Assembly: GCA_963664285.2 (NCBI GenBank)
Contig: CAXXNX010000043.1
Span: 1-64,000 of the forward strand
Reading direction: 5' to 3'
DNA: 64,000 bases
DNA from: JAJCYL01 sp963664285
GTDB taxonomy: Bacteria > Bacteroidota > Bacteroidia > Cytophagales > Cyclobacteriaceae
Shown piece by piece: positions 27,897 through 37,050 of the stretch. Under the pieces are notes generated by a model, which did no database searches, was not told the DNA's origin, and saw only the letters and a list, made by a program, of their open reading frames with translations. A program made the position numbers and the translations under genes. The first letter of the stretch is position 1. The number at the start of each line of letters is the position of its first letter.

Positions 27897-29138
27897 GTAT
27901 ATAGTTTCCTATATAGTATATCAATAATAAAAGTTCTATCTTAGCAGTTGGACCAAAAATAGTGAACCCTATGCCATTTGAGAGTAAAAGAGCGAAAATA
28001 TCATTTACGACAAAGGAACAGCAAACATTGGAGGTTATAAGTAAATCACGGGTTGAGGCCAAATCACGGGTTGAAAGGGCGAAAATGCTTCTTGGTTATT
28101 GGAAAGGGCAAAGCATCAATTCGATAGCAAAACAACTTGGCACGAATCGGCCAAAGGTTGAAAGGACTGTTGATAGGGCAATAGGATACGGTATACTGAC
28201 CTCTCTGAACGACCTTCCCAGAAAAGGGGCAACCCCAAAGATCACCAATGAGGCCAGGGCATGGTTTTTATCGATAGCTTGCACAAAACCAAAAGACTTG
28301 GGCATGGCCTCAGAATTTTGGACCTATAATGCATTGGCCAAGTATGTAAGGGGCAATTGCAAACAGGCGGGCCATCTTTCATTAGGCGAAATACAGAAAG
28401 GGACCGTTTCAAAGATACTGTCGAAAAGTGATGTAAAGCCCCACAAACTATCTTATTACCTAGAAAAGAAAGACCCTGACTTTGACCGAAAGATGTCCCA
28501 GGTATTGCATGTTTATAAAGAAGTGGCACTTTACAAAGCTAACAAACCGGAAGGATCAATGATTGCCATCTTGTCCTACGATGAAAAACCTGGAATGCAG
28601 GCGATAGAAAATACCGCCACTGACCTAAGCCTCATAGCAGGCAAGCACCCAAATTGGGGCAGGGACCATGAATATAAAAGACACGGTACAGTTTCGTTGT
28701 TGGCATCAATCGACTTGATTACCGGCAAGATATATGCACGGGTCGAGGATAGACATAGAAGTAGGGAATTTGTGGAATATTTGAAAGGGCTTGATGAACT
28801 CTACCCAGTCAGCTTTAAGATCAAGATAATCTTAGATAATCATTCGGCCCATATTTCAAAAGAGACAAAAGCATTCCTGAAAACAGTGCCTAATAGGTTT
28901 GAATTTGTATTTACACCTGTACATGCTTCCTGGCTAAATCTTATTGAAGTCTTCTTTAGCAAAATGACCAGGAGCTTTTTAAGGGGGATCCGTGTAAAAT
29001 CAAAGAAAGAGCTCAAAGACCGGATATTGAAATACATTAATGAAATCAATGAAATGCCAACAATCTTTAAATGGAAGTGGAAAATGGAAGATTTAACTAT
29101 CGCGTAATCATTGATATGTTAATTAAGAAACTTAATAC
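27897..29138 (+). mobile_element. IS630-family element
   Basis: 1,242-bp element with TA on both sides (27895-27896, 29139-29140), the standard IS630 duplication. Imperfect terminal inverted repeats start GTATATAGTTTCCTATATAG and GTATTAAGTTTCTTAATTAA, and match again at ATATCAAT further in. It landed in an IS30 gene; the sequences on its two sides do not join into one frame. Confidence 0.85.
27971..29107 (+). CDS. IS630-family transposase
   Basis: About 378 residues. An N-terminal helix-turn-helix (INSIAKQLGTNRPKVERTVDRA near 50) precedes a DDE_3-type catalytic domain: AILSYDEKPGMQAIE near 200 (first Asp), IKIILDNHSAHISKE near 280 (second Asp) and HASWLNLIEVFFSKMTR near 318 (Glu). The frame is intact and probably active. 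I prefer the ATG at 27971 (MPFESKRAK); a GTG three codons earlier is possible. Programmed frameshifting, common in some IS630 members, is not needed here. Confidence 0.92.
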   Translation: MPFESKRAKISFTTKEQQTLEVISKSRVEAKSRVERAKMLLGYWKGQSINSIAKQLGTNRPKVERTVDRAIGYGILTSLNDLPRKGATPKITNEARAWFLSIACTKPKDLGMASEFWTYNALAKYVRGNCKQAGHLSLGEIQKGTVSKILSKSDVKPHKLSYYLEKKDPDFDRKMSQVLHVYKEVALYKANKPEGSMIAILSYDEKPGMQAIENTATDLSLIAGKHPNWGRDHEYKRHGTVSLLASIDLITGKIYARVEDRHRSREFVEYLKGLDELYPVSFKIKIILDNHSAHISKETKAFLKTVPNRFEFVFTPVHASWLNLIEVFFSKMTRSFLRGIRVKSKKELKDRILKYINEINEMPTIFKWKWKMEDLTIA

Positions 29139-29512
29139 TAGTATAGGGACGAGTGAAATAGGCATCCACATCAAGGGATTGAGCAATCAACTCAAAATGG
29201 AAAGGAAGTGATCGCCGAGCTTGGTTCCGGCTCCTACTCTTTCAGTTATCCGATAAATTTAGAAAACGAAAATTAGTATAGAAGTTGATGAAATTTGTTT
29301 TACTCTTTTATATTCTAATTGTGTTGTTTTAATACTAAACCGGGTTTAAAGAAATTCCAATTTCTCAATACCGCCAACCACTGTAAAATCCCATTCAGTT
29401 GGTCCTTCTAAAGACAGGCGCATTTTTTTTAAGTGGTCCAGTATCTTGGTCCCATGGGCTAGTTTGCCATAAAATTTTATTTAAGTCCATTTAATCACAC
29501 TTGTTTTCTGTA
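29139..29512. other. gene remnants between IS630 and the sugar symporter
   Basis: Right of the IS630 element a short plus-strand frame ends at 29277 (EVIAELGSGSYSFSYP near its end). It could be the tail of a secreted glycosidase such as an alpha-L-rhamnosidase, but it is too short to name. On the reverse strand, 29490 to 29346 encodes MDLNKILWQTSPWDQDTGPL and, after a one-base slip in an A-run, a further 26 residues ending GGIEKLEFL. No family is recognised. Both look like leftovers of deleted genes. Confidence 0.4.
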
Positions 29513-30630
29513 CTAATCTTCTTTATCACCGCCGTATTTTTTACTTAATTCAGTAATGTATTCGTGACTAACTGGGTATTTCCTCAATAAACTAAGAAAG
29601 AAACGGCCATAAGAATCGGACCAGTAATAAAAGTTATTAAGGCTACGTTATCTATGGTCTCAGAGCTTTGAGTCTCTTGGCCAGAAACATAACCTACACT
29701 CTGAAGAATGACTCCCGTACAAAATAGGCCAAGTGCCAGGGTTGCTTTGCTGAAGAAAGAAAAACCAGCAGCATAACGCCCCTCTGTCACTTCTCCCATT
29801 TGCCACTTTTTAACTTCTGACAAATCACCAATCATCGCTGTTGCTAAAGGAACGAGAACACCGCAGCCACCCCACCACATCATCTGAAATATACCAAAAG
29901 CTACAACAGCAATGGAAAAACCACCTATCTCAGCCTGAGGATCTAAGAGGCCACCAGTGAAGACTGCTAATAAAAGTAAACCACCAGCAGAACTTACCAA
30001 CATGGCGCGGTAACCAGTTTTTTTCTTATCAAAACGCTTCACTGCTTTACCAAGAATGAGTGAGCCAATCATAAAGCCTATCATACCACCACCATGAACA
30101 AAACTTTTTTCTGCTTGGGTAAACTGCATATAATCTACATATGTGAACATCTGTACTTGTGCAACAATCACCATAGAAAAATGCGCAATAGCAAAGAAAA
30201 CCATCACAAACCACATAAGTTTATCTGAAAAAATATCTTTGAGATCGTGAATAAAAGCTTTGATAAAGCTTTTCTCACCTTCTTTAGCTAATTCTTCTAC
30301 GGCATGCTTATCTGCGTATTTGTAAGTTGTAAAAACACAGAAAAGGACCAAGAGGATTGTGGCAATGGTCAAAACTATACCCATATTATGGAAGTTGGAC
30401 ATTATTTTTGTACCATCAATACGTGATCCGTCTTCAGCAACTCCATCCTTAAAGAAAAGCACCCAACCCAGAGCACCGAAGACGAAATTGACAATCATAT
30501 TAAAACCGAAGCGCACCCCCTGTAAACTTGTTCGATCGTCATAATTTGTACACATCTCAAAGCCTAGAGCTGTATAAGGAACCACAAATACTGTAAAAGC
30601 CGTTTTAACAAGAATATTTATAACGATTAA

Positions 30631-32251
30631 CCCGAAAAATTCATAGTAGACAATAAAAAACAGGCATAAATTGCTTATATTGAGATAGTTAGACAACAAA
30701 ATAAGCAATTAATTTATGCCTGAATATAAGGAAAAAGATACCGTATTTTATCGAGGAAAACAAGCTTTTAAATTTGATTTTTCAGCATCAGCGATTAGCT
30801 CAGACGGAGCGATATTGTTAAGTGAAAAAGTAGAGAGAAAGACTGGTCTATTAAAAAGCTTCGCCGCACTGATTCCTGACTATCGAAACCCCTTTTTTAT
30901 CGAATACACTTATGAAGAAATGCTTCGCCAACGGGTGTTTTTAATGATGCAGGGCTATCAGGATTGCAATGACGAACAAAAACTCCGAGAGGATCCGGTG
31001 ATCCGTAAAGTACTAGATAGCGGATTATGTTCCCAGCCTACTTTAAGTCGATTTGAAAACAAGGCCGATCGGAGTCTGATCTACCAGATGAGTCAATGGT
31101 TTGTAGACCGTTATGTAGAGGAGTTGAAAGAGAAGACTGGTCAAATCATCATTGATGTAGATGGTACCGATGACCCTACTCATGGATCCCAACAACTCAG
31201 TTTGTATAATGGCTATTATGGACAGACTATGTACCATGAGTTGTTCTTTAAGGACGGGAACACCGGTCAGGTCATTTTACCAGTACTACGTCCGGGCAAT
31301 TGTCACTCCAACAAATGGTTTGTGGCCTTATTGAAAAGGATTGTCATTAAAATCAGAAAAAAACTGCCCTCAGTAAAGATCCTTATTCGAGCGGATAGTG
31401 GCTTTTCAGGAGCATCTTTTTATCGGATAGCTAAGCAGTTTGACCTTCAATTTTGTTTAGGTATTAGTAGTAATGAAGTTTTAAAGACTTTTACCAAACA
31501 GACTATCATTGAAGTAAAAAAGGAATATGCTTCAAAAATCATCAAACATCAAGAGTTTGTTGGCCCGTTTACTTACCAGGCCAAAAGCTGGGATCGTTCT
31601 GAAAAGCTGTACGCCAAAGTGGAGTCTACCGGAAAAGGAATGAATGTCCGTTACTTTGTGAGCAACTTTGAAGCGATGACCGCTCAACAGATTTACTTTG
31701 ATTTTTATGTCAAGCGAGGTGATGCCAGTGAAAATCGAATAAAGGAACTCAAAAACATGACTTATTCCGACCGGCTTTCCTGTCATCGCTACTGGGCCAA
31801 TTTCATGCGTTTAATCATCGCTACCCTCTGTTATGAAATGTTCCGGCAGATTAAATTATTAATTGCCAAAACAAAACACCACTTTGCTAAACGATGGCAA
31901 GTGGACAATATCCGGCTTTACCTGATGAAGGTTGGGGCGTGCCTGAAAGAAAGGAAAAGATCATTGACAATACAATTCTCAAGAGCCTTTAGATATCAAT
32001 ACCTGCTGGGCGATTTGCTTACGGTGAACTGACCGATCAGTTAAACAGTTTAGTTTAATCAAAAAAATGTTCTTCCATAAGAACACAATAGAGCTTTGAC
32101 TGAAAATTGAAAAATTCTAACAAAAAAACGCTCTAATGTCCTTTGAAATCCAGAAACCTGGTTGATCTTCAAATTAATACATACACTCCAATCAAAAATA
32201 GTTAGCAACCCATTATTAATCCCAAAATTGGTGGCCTATGAATAATGCGGG
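30631..32251 (+). mobile_element. IS1380-like element, copy 5
   Basis: 1,621-bp simple insertion with TTAA on both sides (30627-30630, 32252-32255), oriented opposite to the symporter gene it splits. Sequence is the consensus form of the family in this window. Confidence 0.95.
30716..32032 (+). CDS. IS1380-family transposase, copy 5
   Basis: Intact 438-residue DDE transposase, identical to the majority sequence of the window (Glu at residue 3, Met in EEMLRQ, Tyr in QLSLYNGYYG). All three catalytic motifs are present. Together with copies 1, 3 and 6 it is one of four copies with a full reading frame, and being the consensus it is the best candidate for the recently active source. Confidence 0.95.
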   Translation: MPEYKEKDTVFYRGKQAFKFDFSASAISSDGAILLSEKVERKTGLLKSFAALIPDYRNPFFIEYTYEEMLRQRVFLMMQGYQDCNDEQKLREDPVIRKVLDSGLCSQPTLSRFENKADRSLIYQMSQWFVDRYVEELKEKTGQIIIDVDGTDDPTHGSQQLSLYNGYYGQTMYHELFFKDGNTGQVILPVLRPGNCHSNKWFVALLKRIVIKIRKKLPSVKILIRADSGFSGASFYRIAKQFDLQFCLGISSNEVLKTFTKQTIIEVKKEYASKIIKHQEFVGPFTYQAKSWDRSEKLYAKVESTGKGMNVRYFVSNFEAMTAQQIYFDFYVKRGDASENRIKELKNMTYSDRLSCHRYWANFMRLIIATLCYEMFRQIKLLIAKTKHHFAKRWQVDNIRLYLMKVGACLKERKRSLTIQFSRAFRYQYLLGDLLTVN

Positions 32252-32668
32252 TTAAATAAGTGAAAAGCATTTTTTCACCTTGGAAACTCTCCGGAATAAA
32301 CCAAAGAGCAAAGAATGCTAAAGCTAAAGCTATACCACCCACTAGCATAAAAGGGTGACGACGACCAAAACGACTTTTACTACGGTCAGTAAGAGTTCCC
32401 ATAAGCGGGTCAGTAACGGCATCCCAAACTGTTGCAATAGACAAAGCTGTACCTGGCTAATGCCGGACTCATCCCTATAACCTGAGTATAAAAAAGCATA
32501 GCAAAATTGCCGATGCCATTCATTGTAATTGAAACTGCGCCTTCTCCGGATGCGTACGACCACAAGTCGCGCATACTAACTTTTTTATTTGAAACCGACA
32601 TAAATATTAATCTGACAATTGGTTAAATTATTTGGTGTAAGGTGCACTGCTTAAATTATATTCGCACC

Positions 32669-34063
32669 TCAATCCACCGGCATTATATGTGACTTAACCT
32701 CAGTCACTTTATAGGTACTCTCCAGAAAATTGGTATATGGTGCTCGGGGGTTAACCAACAACGCTGCCCCAAAAGCTGTTCCAAGCGAAAAGTCCGTAGT
32801 ATAGATTTTATAGGAAGGCAATACGTCAACCAATATCTGAATAAAAACCTGGTTGGCAGCAAAACCACCATCAACATATACCTTGTCAATCTCCGTATTC
32901 CCAAATACCAATTTTAATGATTCAACCTGAATATCTACTAATTCAATTACCAGTTGATGGTAGGCCATTTCAATTGTATCAAAATTAGATGTATTAGTAT
33001 CGGTCGCACTTCTCAGCCCAAACTTCTCAGGTTGTAGATATTTGAACTTATAACAGGCTTTTGGCGCTCTTCTCAGTTGATCGTAAATTTTTTGCTCAAA
33101 CTTTATTGATTTGTAATAACCCTTTGGATGTCCATAAGACTCTTCCAGCTGTGTGCATTGGAATATGAATTCCTCCCCCAAGAATAGCCTTGAAGCTTTT
33201 ATACGTGTACCCTTGATCCCCAGAAAATTCAAAGAATCCTTAGCAAATTGATCACTGGTTAGAGTGGATCCATTAAAGAAATTCATGCAAATACTCCAGG
33301 TACCAGTCGACATTAGTACAAACCTGTCATCATCACCCTGAATGTATGGGATCAATGCGGCCGAACTATCATGTACACCAACTCCAACGTTAATGGAATG
33401 ATCATCAAAGCCAGTAGCATAGCTGGTAGTAGTTGATACTATCTCTGGAAATTTTTCAACGAACCCTTCATCATCCACCCATTGATGGTAATCATTGTTT
33501 TCAAAATTCCATAGTGATGTATGACAGCCGACACTGGTATATTCGGACACCCTTTTCCCACTAAAGAGATAACTGCAATATTGCGGCAAGTGCAAACTAT
33601 TTATTATCCTTTGGTATAGCTCCGGTTTGGAGTTCTTAATCCAATAAAGTTGAAGTCCTGAATTAAGCATGCCTAGCGGTGGAGAGGCAGTTTCTGTGCA
33701 AAATTTTTCTAGATTACCATAGCGAGAATATAAGCCATCAATCAACTCCACAGGAATGTCTTTTAGGTAATTATAAAATGGCGATAGTGAATTACCTTCT
33801 TCGTCAAGATGCACCAGAGATGCACCATAGGCGGAGAAATTCAAATTGACTACGGGATAATTATCATTTCTAAGTGCCTCGGCAAAAGTGCCCCTCATCC
33901 ACTCTTTAATCGAGTTAAGGTCATCAGAGGGGAACCCATCATCATCAACTACCTCATCGAATTTTTTATACTCACAATGGACCTCTTGCATTTCCTCATC
34001 GAATAGGAAGAACTTTTTATTGGTCTTGCCGAGATCAAATATCGCTGTAACCTTACTTTTCAT
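32669..34063 (-). CDS. FGGY-family carbohydrate kinase, probable rhamnulokinase
   Basis: 464 residues with two FGGY/actin-like ATPase domains. The N-terminal phosphate loop is AIFDLGKTNKKFFLFDE, and the second domain has LMSTGTWSICMNFF near 252 and KVYVDGGFAANQVFIQILVD near 408 (adenosine motif). In this context its likely reaction is ATP-dependent phosphorylation of L-rhamnulose at C1, feeding the fused aldolase encoded nearby. Fuculose or xylulose kinase activity cannot be excluded from sequence alone. It lies between the dead symporter and the FMN oxidase on the same strand. A perfect palindrome sits 38 bp upstream. The frame is clean. Confidence 0.82.
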   Translation of the reverse strand: MKSKVTAIFDLGKTNKKFFLFDEEMQEVHCEYKKFDEVVDDDGFPSDDLNSIKEWMRGTFAEALRNDNYPVVNLNFSAYGASLVHLDEEGNSLSPFYNYLKDIPVELIDGLYSRYGNLEKFCTETASPPLGMLNSGLQLYWIKNSKPELYQRIINSLHLPQYCSYLFSGKRVSEYTSVGCHTSLWNFENNDYHQWVDDEGFVEKFPEIVSTTTSYATGFDDHSINVGVGVHDSSAALIPYIQGDDDRFVLMSTGTWSICMNFFNGSTLTSDQFAKDSLNFLGIKGTRIKASRLFLGEEFIFQCTQLEESYGHPKGYYKSIKFEQKIYDQLRRAPKACYKFKYLQPEKFGLRSATDTNTSNFDTIEMAYHQLVIELVDIQVESLKLVFGNTEIDKVYVDGGFAANQVFIQILVDVLPSYKIYTTDFSLGTAFGAALLVNPRAPYTNFLESTYKVTEVKSHIMPVD

Positions 34064-34100
34064 ATTAACAGGAACTATCCATGTAATTTCAAATTATGCT

Positions 34101-34133
34101 ATGCAATACGATATTGCATCCTGTACTAGCCTG
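34101..34133. promoter_or_regulatory. palindrome and CCTGTACTAGCCTG motif upstream of the kinase
   Basis: Perfect 8-bp inverted repeat ATGCAATA-CGA-TATTGCAT (34101-34119), overlapped on its right by CATCCTGTACTAGCCTG, which resembles the ACTATCCTG-type sites at other rhamnose genes. It lies 38-70 bp ahead of the kinase start, where an operator would be expected. Confidence 0.45.
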
Positions 34134-34309
34134 ATTTGAAAATTAAAGAAGCCAAACCCTAGTATATATATATACGCAAGTCCGTCGATAATTTTCTAGT
34201 ATCACTTAATCATTCTTGATTATGCCTAATATTTTGTGAAATACTCCATTGTTCTCAGATATGCCCTGTTCCGTCGCGGTCTTAAACTATAGGCAGATAC
34301 AATGAGAAG

Positions 34310-35470
34310 TCAATAGCCCGCTTGATCTATCAGATAATTGGGTAGATCCTTAACCTGTTGACAGCAAAGTTGCTCCATAACCTGCTGCAATTGTTTCTTC
34401 AATATAGACATTGTATGATGGCCTCCGTGCTTCCCTAATGCCCCTACACCATACATAAATGATCTGCCTAGAAAGGTAAAAGCCGCACCACTTGCCAGGC
34501 TACTTGCTATATCAGGTCCTGATCTAATGCCACTGTCCATCATCACCACTATATCCATTCCATACTTTTCAGCAATGCGCTTTAAGGGCCGGATAGTAGA
34601 TTCCCCATGATCTAGCTGACGACCTCCATGATTAGAAACAATAATACCATTAAGTCCCAATCGGATTGCTTTTTCTGTATCTTCTTCACTCGCCACGCCC
34701 TTCAAGATCAATTGCCCCTTCCACTTATCACGGATTCCCTTTATCTTATCTTCATCTAATCGTCCGGAAAACATTTTATCCATAAAGACACCCAATCTTT
34801 TCATGTCCAGTTTTTTCGGCATGTATGGTTTCAGTGTATCAAAATTCGGTTGGCCGTGTTTAAGTGTGTTTACAGCCCATTGAGGGTGTGATAAGATCTG
34901 AATTACATTTTCCCAAGTCATCCGAGGTGGCATAGCCAAACCATTGCGTATGTCACGAGGCCTGTAACCGAAACTAGGAACATCGCATAACAATACCAGG
35001 GTGGAGCACCCTGATGCTGCTGCTCTTTCTAATAGATCGTCACGATGAATTTCCTCTGCCGGGTGATACAATTGAAACCAGAAGTTTCCTTCCGTGATCT
35101 TTGCAATACGCTCTATACTACTTGTAGAAACTGTCGATAATATGAAAGGTAAATTATGTTCGTAAGCGGCCTTTGCCAGTATTTCTGGTGCGTTTGGCCA
35201 TATTAGGCCCTGCAAGCCTATTGGTGCCACCCCAAAAGGTGCATCATAAGTATGCCCGAAAATTTCTGTTTTAAGAGTGCTCTCTTGATATGGGACTAAG
35301 TATTGAGGCACTAACCGAGTATCTCTAATTTCAGAGGTGTTCCGATACAAATTAGTATCCTCATTACAGCCTCCGTCTAAATATTCAAATGCAAATTTTG
35401 GAATCCTATGTCTTGCTTTGGTTCTTAAATCTTCTATCGAAGGGTATTTCGGATTGTACGCGAGTTCCAT
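34310..35470 (-). CDS. FMN-dependent alpha-hydroxy-acid oxidase, L-lactate-type
   Basis: 386-residue flavoprotein of the LldD/glycolate oxidase family, oxidising an L-2-hydroxy acid to a 2-oxo acid. Typical landmarks: IPKFAFEYLDGGCNED near 24, FGVAPIGLQGLIWP near 80, ILKGVASEEDTEKA near 256 (active-site Lys), and SNHGGRQLD with the catalytic base His281 and substrate-binding Arg284. MDSGIRSGPDIA and GRSFMYGVGALG form the FMN phosphate site. In this locus it would turn L-lactate, released from lactaldehyde during rhamnose breakdown, into pyruvate. It is intact, 15 bp after the permease gene on the same strand. Confidence 0.88.
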   Translation of the reverse strand: MELAYNPKYPSIEDLRTKARHRIPKFAFEYLDGGCNEDTNLYRNTSEIRDTRLVPQYLVPYQESTLKTEIFGHTYDAPFGVAPIGLQGLIWPNAPEILAKAAYEHNLPFILSTVSTSSIERIAKITEGNFWFQLYHPAEEIHRDDLLERAAASGCSTLVLLCDVPSFGYRPRDIRNGLAMPPRMTWENVIQILSHPQWAVNTLKHGQPNFDTLKPYMPKKLDMKRLGVFMDKMFSGRLDEDKIKGIRDKWKGQLILKGVASEEDTEKAIRLGLNGIIVSNHGGRQLDHGESTIRPLKRIAEKYGMDIVVMMDSGIRSGPDIASSLASGAAFTFLGRSFMYGVGALGKHGGHHTMSILKKQLQQVMEQLCCQQVKDLPNYLIDQAGY

Positions 35471-35485
35471 CTGAGATCTACATTT

Positions 35486-36910
35486 TCAGCCTTCGATTCT
35501 CATTTCGGTACCTGTTCCCCTTCTTTTATTGAGAAACTTACTCAGCATTATATACAGCCCGCCACAACACACCCATGCTGGCAGAATCAAGAAAGAAAGA
35601 AATACGTCATACTGTACGGAAATAAAATAAAATACGCCAAAGCTGATCAACCATGCAAGGAAGACCGCCTGATTAAATTGTTTCCCCGTCTTCTCTGCAT
35701 AGAAGGTCGGTATTCCGATTTTATCCGCAAAGAAGTACTCAAAAGCAATGACTGCCCCAATCGGTGATAAGAGGAAGCCATAAAAGGCCACAAATCCGAG
35801 CAGCTTCATCGCGAATGCCGGAAATAACCCCGCAATAGTGGCTATGGAGCCAGCAATGATGGTAACCCAAAAAGTCGGAAGCTTAGGCATGATTGCCTGG
35901 AAGGCCAAACCAGCCCGATAGATGGTCGGGTTGGCGGTTGTCCAGCCAGCCAGGATAACCGCAATGATCCCAAATATGCCAATAGCATTATAGGCCAATG
36001 GTCCGGGGGCCACTGGTGGGGCTTGCCCATCCAACAAATAGCCCTGAGCTTCAGGTGATTTAAGGTACACCGCATAGAGTAACGCCGCCGCAATCCAGGC
36101 CATATAATGTCCAACATACATACCACCCGCTGTAGTCCAACCTACTGAAGGAGATTTGGCAAATCGAAATACTGACAGGTCAGACATACCGATATGCATG
36201 GCCCCGTTACAAAACCAGGACCAAATCAGAACATGCCAGAAAGTAAATTTTATCTGTCCTGGAAAAGGGTCTGACCCATCGCCCCAGATAGCTAAGAATT
36301 CCGAGAAAGATGAAACCTCCAATTGGTTGAGAGCCACAACACCAGCCGCCAGAAAAGCCAATACAATAAATGGTGACATCCAGTTGGCTGCCTTAGATAT
36401 CGTATCATACCCTTTGGCCGCGATTATCGATATTAATGCTCCTACCAATATTACAATCACAACCCATGTAGGCCCATTTGGAAGCGTATCCGTAAGCTGA
36501 GGCATCTCCATATCAAATGGCACCCCCACCGCTGTTGCTGAAACCGTCACCATGGCCCCGGCCAAAAAACAAAATAGTATACCATTAGCCAGGTTGTAAA
36601 AAATTACCAGTCCCTTACCACTGATCTTTTCCAGGTGATAATATAAGGTAAGTCGGTTTATTACTCCTATTTCAGCAGTCAGGTAGCGCCAACTTAATAC
36701 CGCCAACAAATTACCCAGTAACAAACCAACGATTAGATCAAAGGCACTCACTCCGGCTGTAAGGAACAATGGTCCTATCATAAATTCCGTACCCGCCGCA
36801 TGTTCTCCCGCATACATTCCGAGAAAACTCTTCCAATCTCTTAGACTCTCCTTTGGTACAGGTTCTCTTTCGTACTCACTTTTGGGCTGTTGCGTTGCTT
36901 CTTTAGACAT
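35486..36910 (-). CDS. NCS1-family permease
   Basis: 474 residues, about twelve membrane helices, resembling the purine-cytosine permease (NCS1) family of secondary transporters. Characteristic elements are the N-terminal YAGEHAAGTEFMIGPLFLTAGVS, helix VGLLLGNLLAVLSWRYL, and the middle stretch WFCNGAMHIGMSDLSVFRFAK. The gene is intact and lies between the regulator and the FMN oxidase. Nothing nearby handles nucleobases, so transport of a rhamnose-derived compound, L-lactate or a lactone is possible. That is inference from location only. It could be the route that still feeds the pathway now that the neighbouring symporter is dead. Confidence 0.8.
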   Translation of the reverse strand: MSKEATQQPKSEYEREPVPKESLRDWKSFLGMYAGEHAAGTEFMIGPLFLTAGVSAFDLIVGLLLGNLLAVLSWRYLTAEIGVINRLTLYYHLEKISGKGLVIFYNLANGILFCFLAGAMVTVSATAVGVPFDMEMPQLTDTLPNGPTWVVIVILVGALISIIAAKGYDTISKAANWMSPFIVLAFLAAGVVALNQLEVSSFSEFLAIWGDGSDPFPGQIKFTFWHVLIWSWFCNGAMHIGMSDLSVFRFAKSPSVGWTTAGGMYVGHYMAWIAAALLYAVYLKSPEAQGYLLDGQAPPVAPGPLAYNAIGIFGIIAVILAGWTTANPTIYRAGLAFQAIMPKLPTFWVTIIAGSIATIAGLFPAFAMKLLGFVAFYGFLLSPIGAVIAFEYFFADKIGIPTFYAEKTGKQFNQAVFLAWLISFGVFYFISVQYDVFLSFLILPAWVCCGGLYIMLSKFLNKRRGTGTEMRIEG

Positions 36911-36973
36911 ATCTTGATTTTCAAGGCATGAATTACTCTTTAACGCTAACCTATTGGTTTTATCAAGATTAGG

Positions 36974-36999
36974 TATCCTGCACCTTCCTGCATTATAGG
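36974..36999. promoter_or_regulatory. candidate operator ahead of the permease
   Basis: TATCCTGCACC and, 15 bp on, ATAGGATT form an inverted ATCCT...AGGAT pair 64-90 bp upstream of the permease start. The half-site matches the ATCCTG core found at other rhamnose genes. Confidence 0.4.
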
Positions 37000-37050
37000 A
37001 TTGGGTTCTGTATATTAAACGTTGTCAGTGGCCTCAAATATACTTGACAA

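Larger units (their letters stand above)
29513..32601 (-). pseudogene. GPH/MelB-type sugar symporter, split by IS1380-like copy 5
   Basis: MFS transporter of the glycoside-pentoside-hexuronide (MelB-like) family, an inner-membrane cation/sugar symporter. Removing the IS and one TTAA gives KMLFTYLIVINILVKTAFTV in frame. Family motifs include WDAVTDPLMGTLTDRSKSRFGRRHPFM after the second helix and VPYTALGFEM in the fourth. Two more lesions are visible: an extra base near 32458 (restored reading ALAGTALSIATVWD) and a lost base near 29590. The latter hides the true C-terminus, RKYPVSHEYITELSKKYGG, ending at 29513. It sits beside the rhamnose genes and was probably the uptake system for a deoxysugar or oligosaccharide. 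Confidence 0.85.

Noticed and set aside
34150..34180. Run of TA dinucleotides upstream of the kinase as a regulatory repeat
   Set aside because: It is very short and lies in AT-rich intergenic DNA; nothing indicates phase variation.
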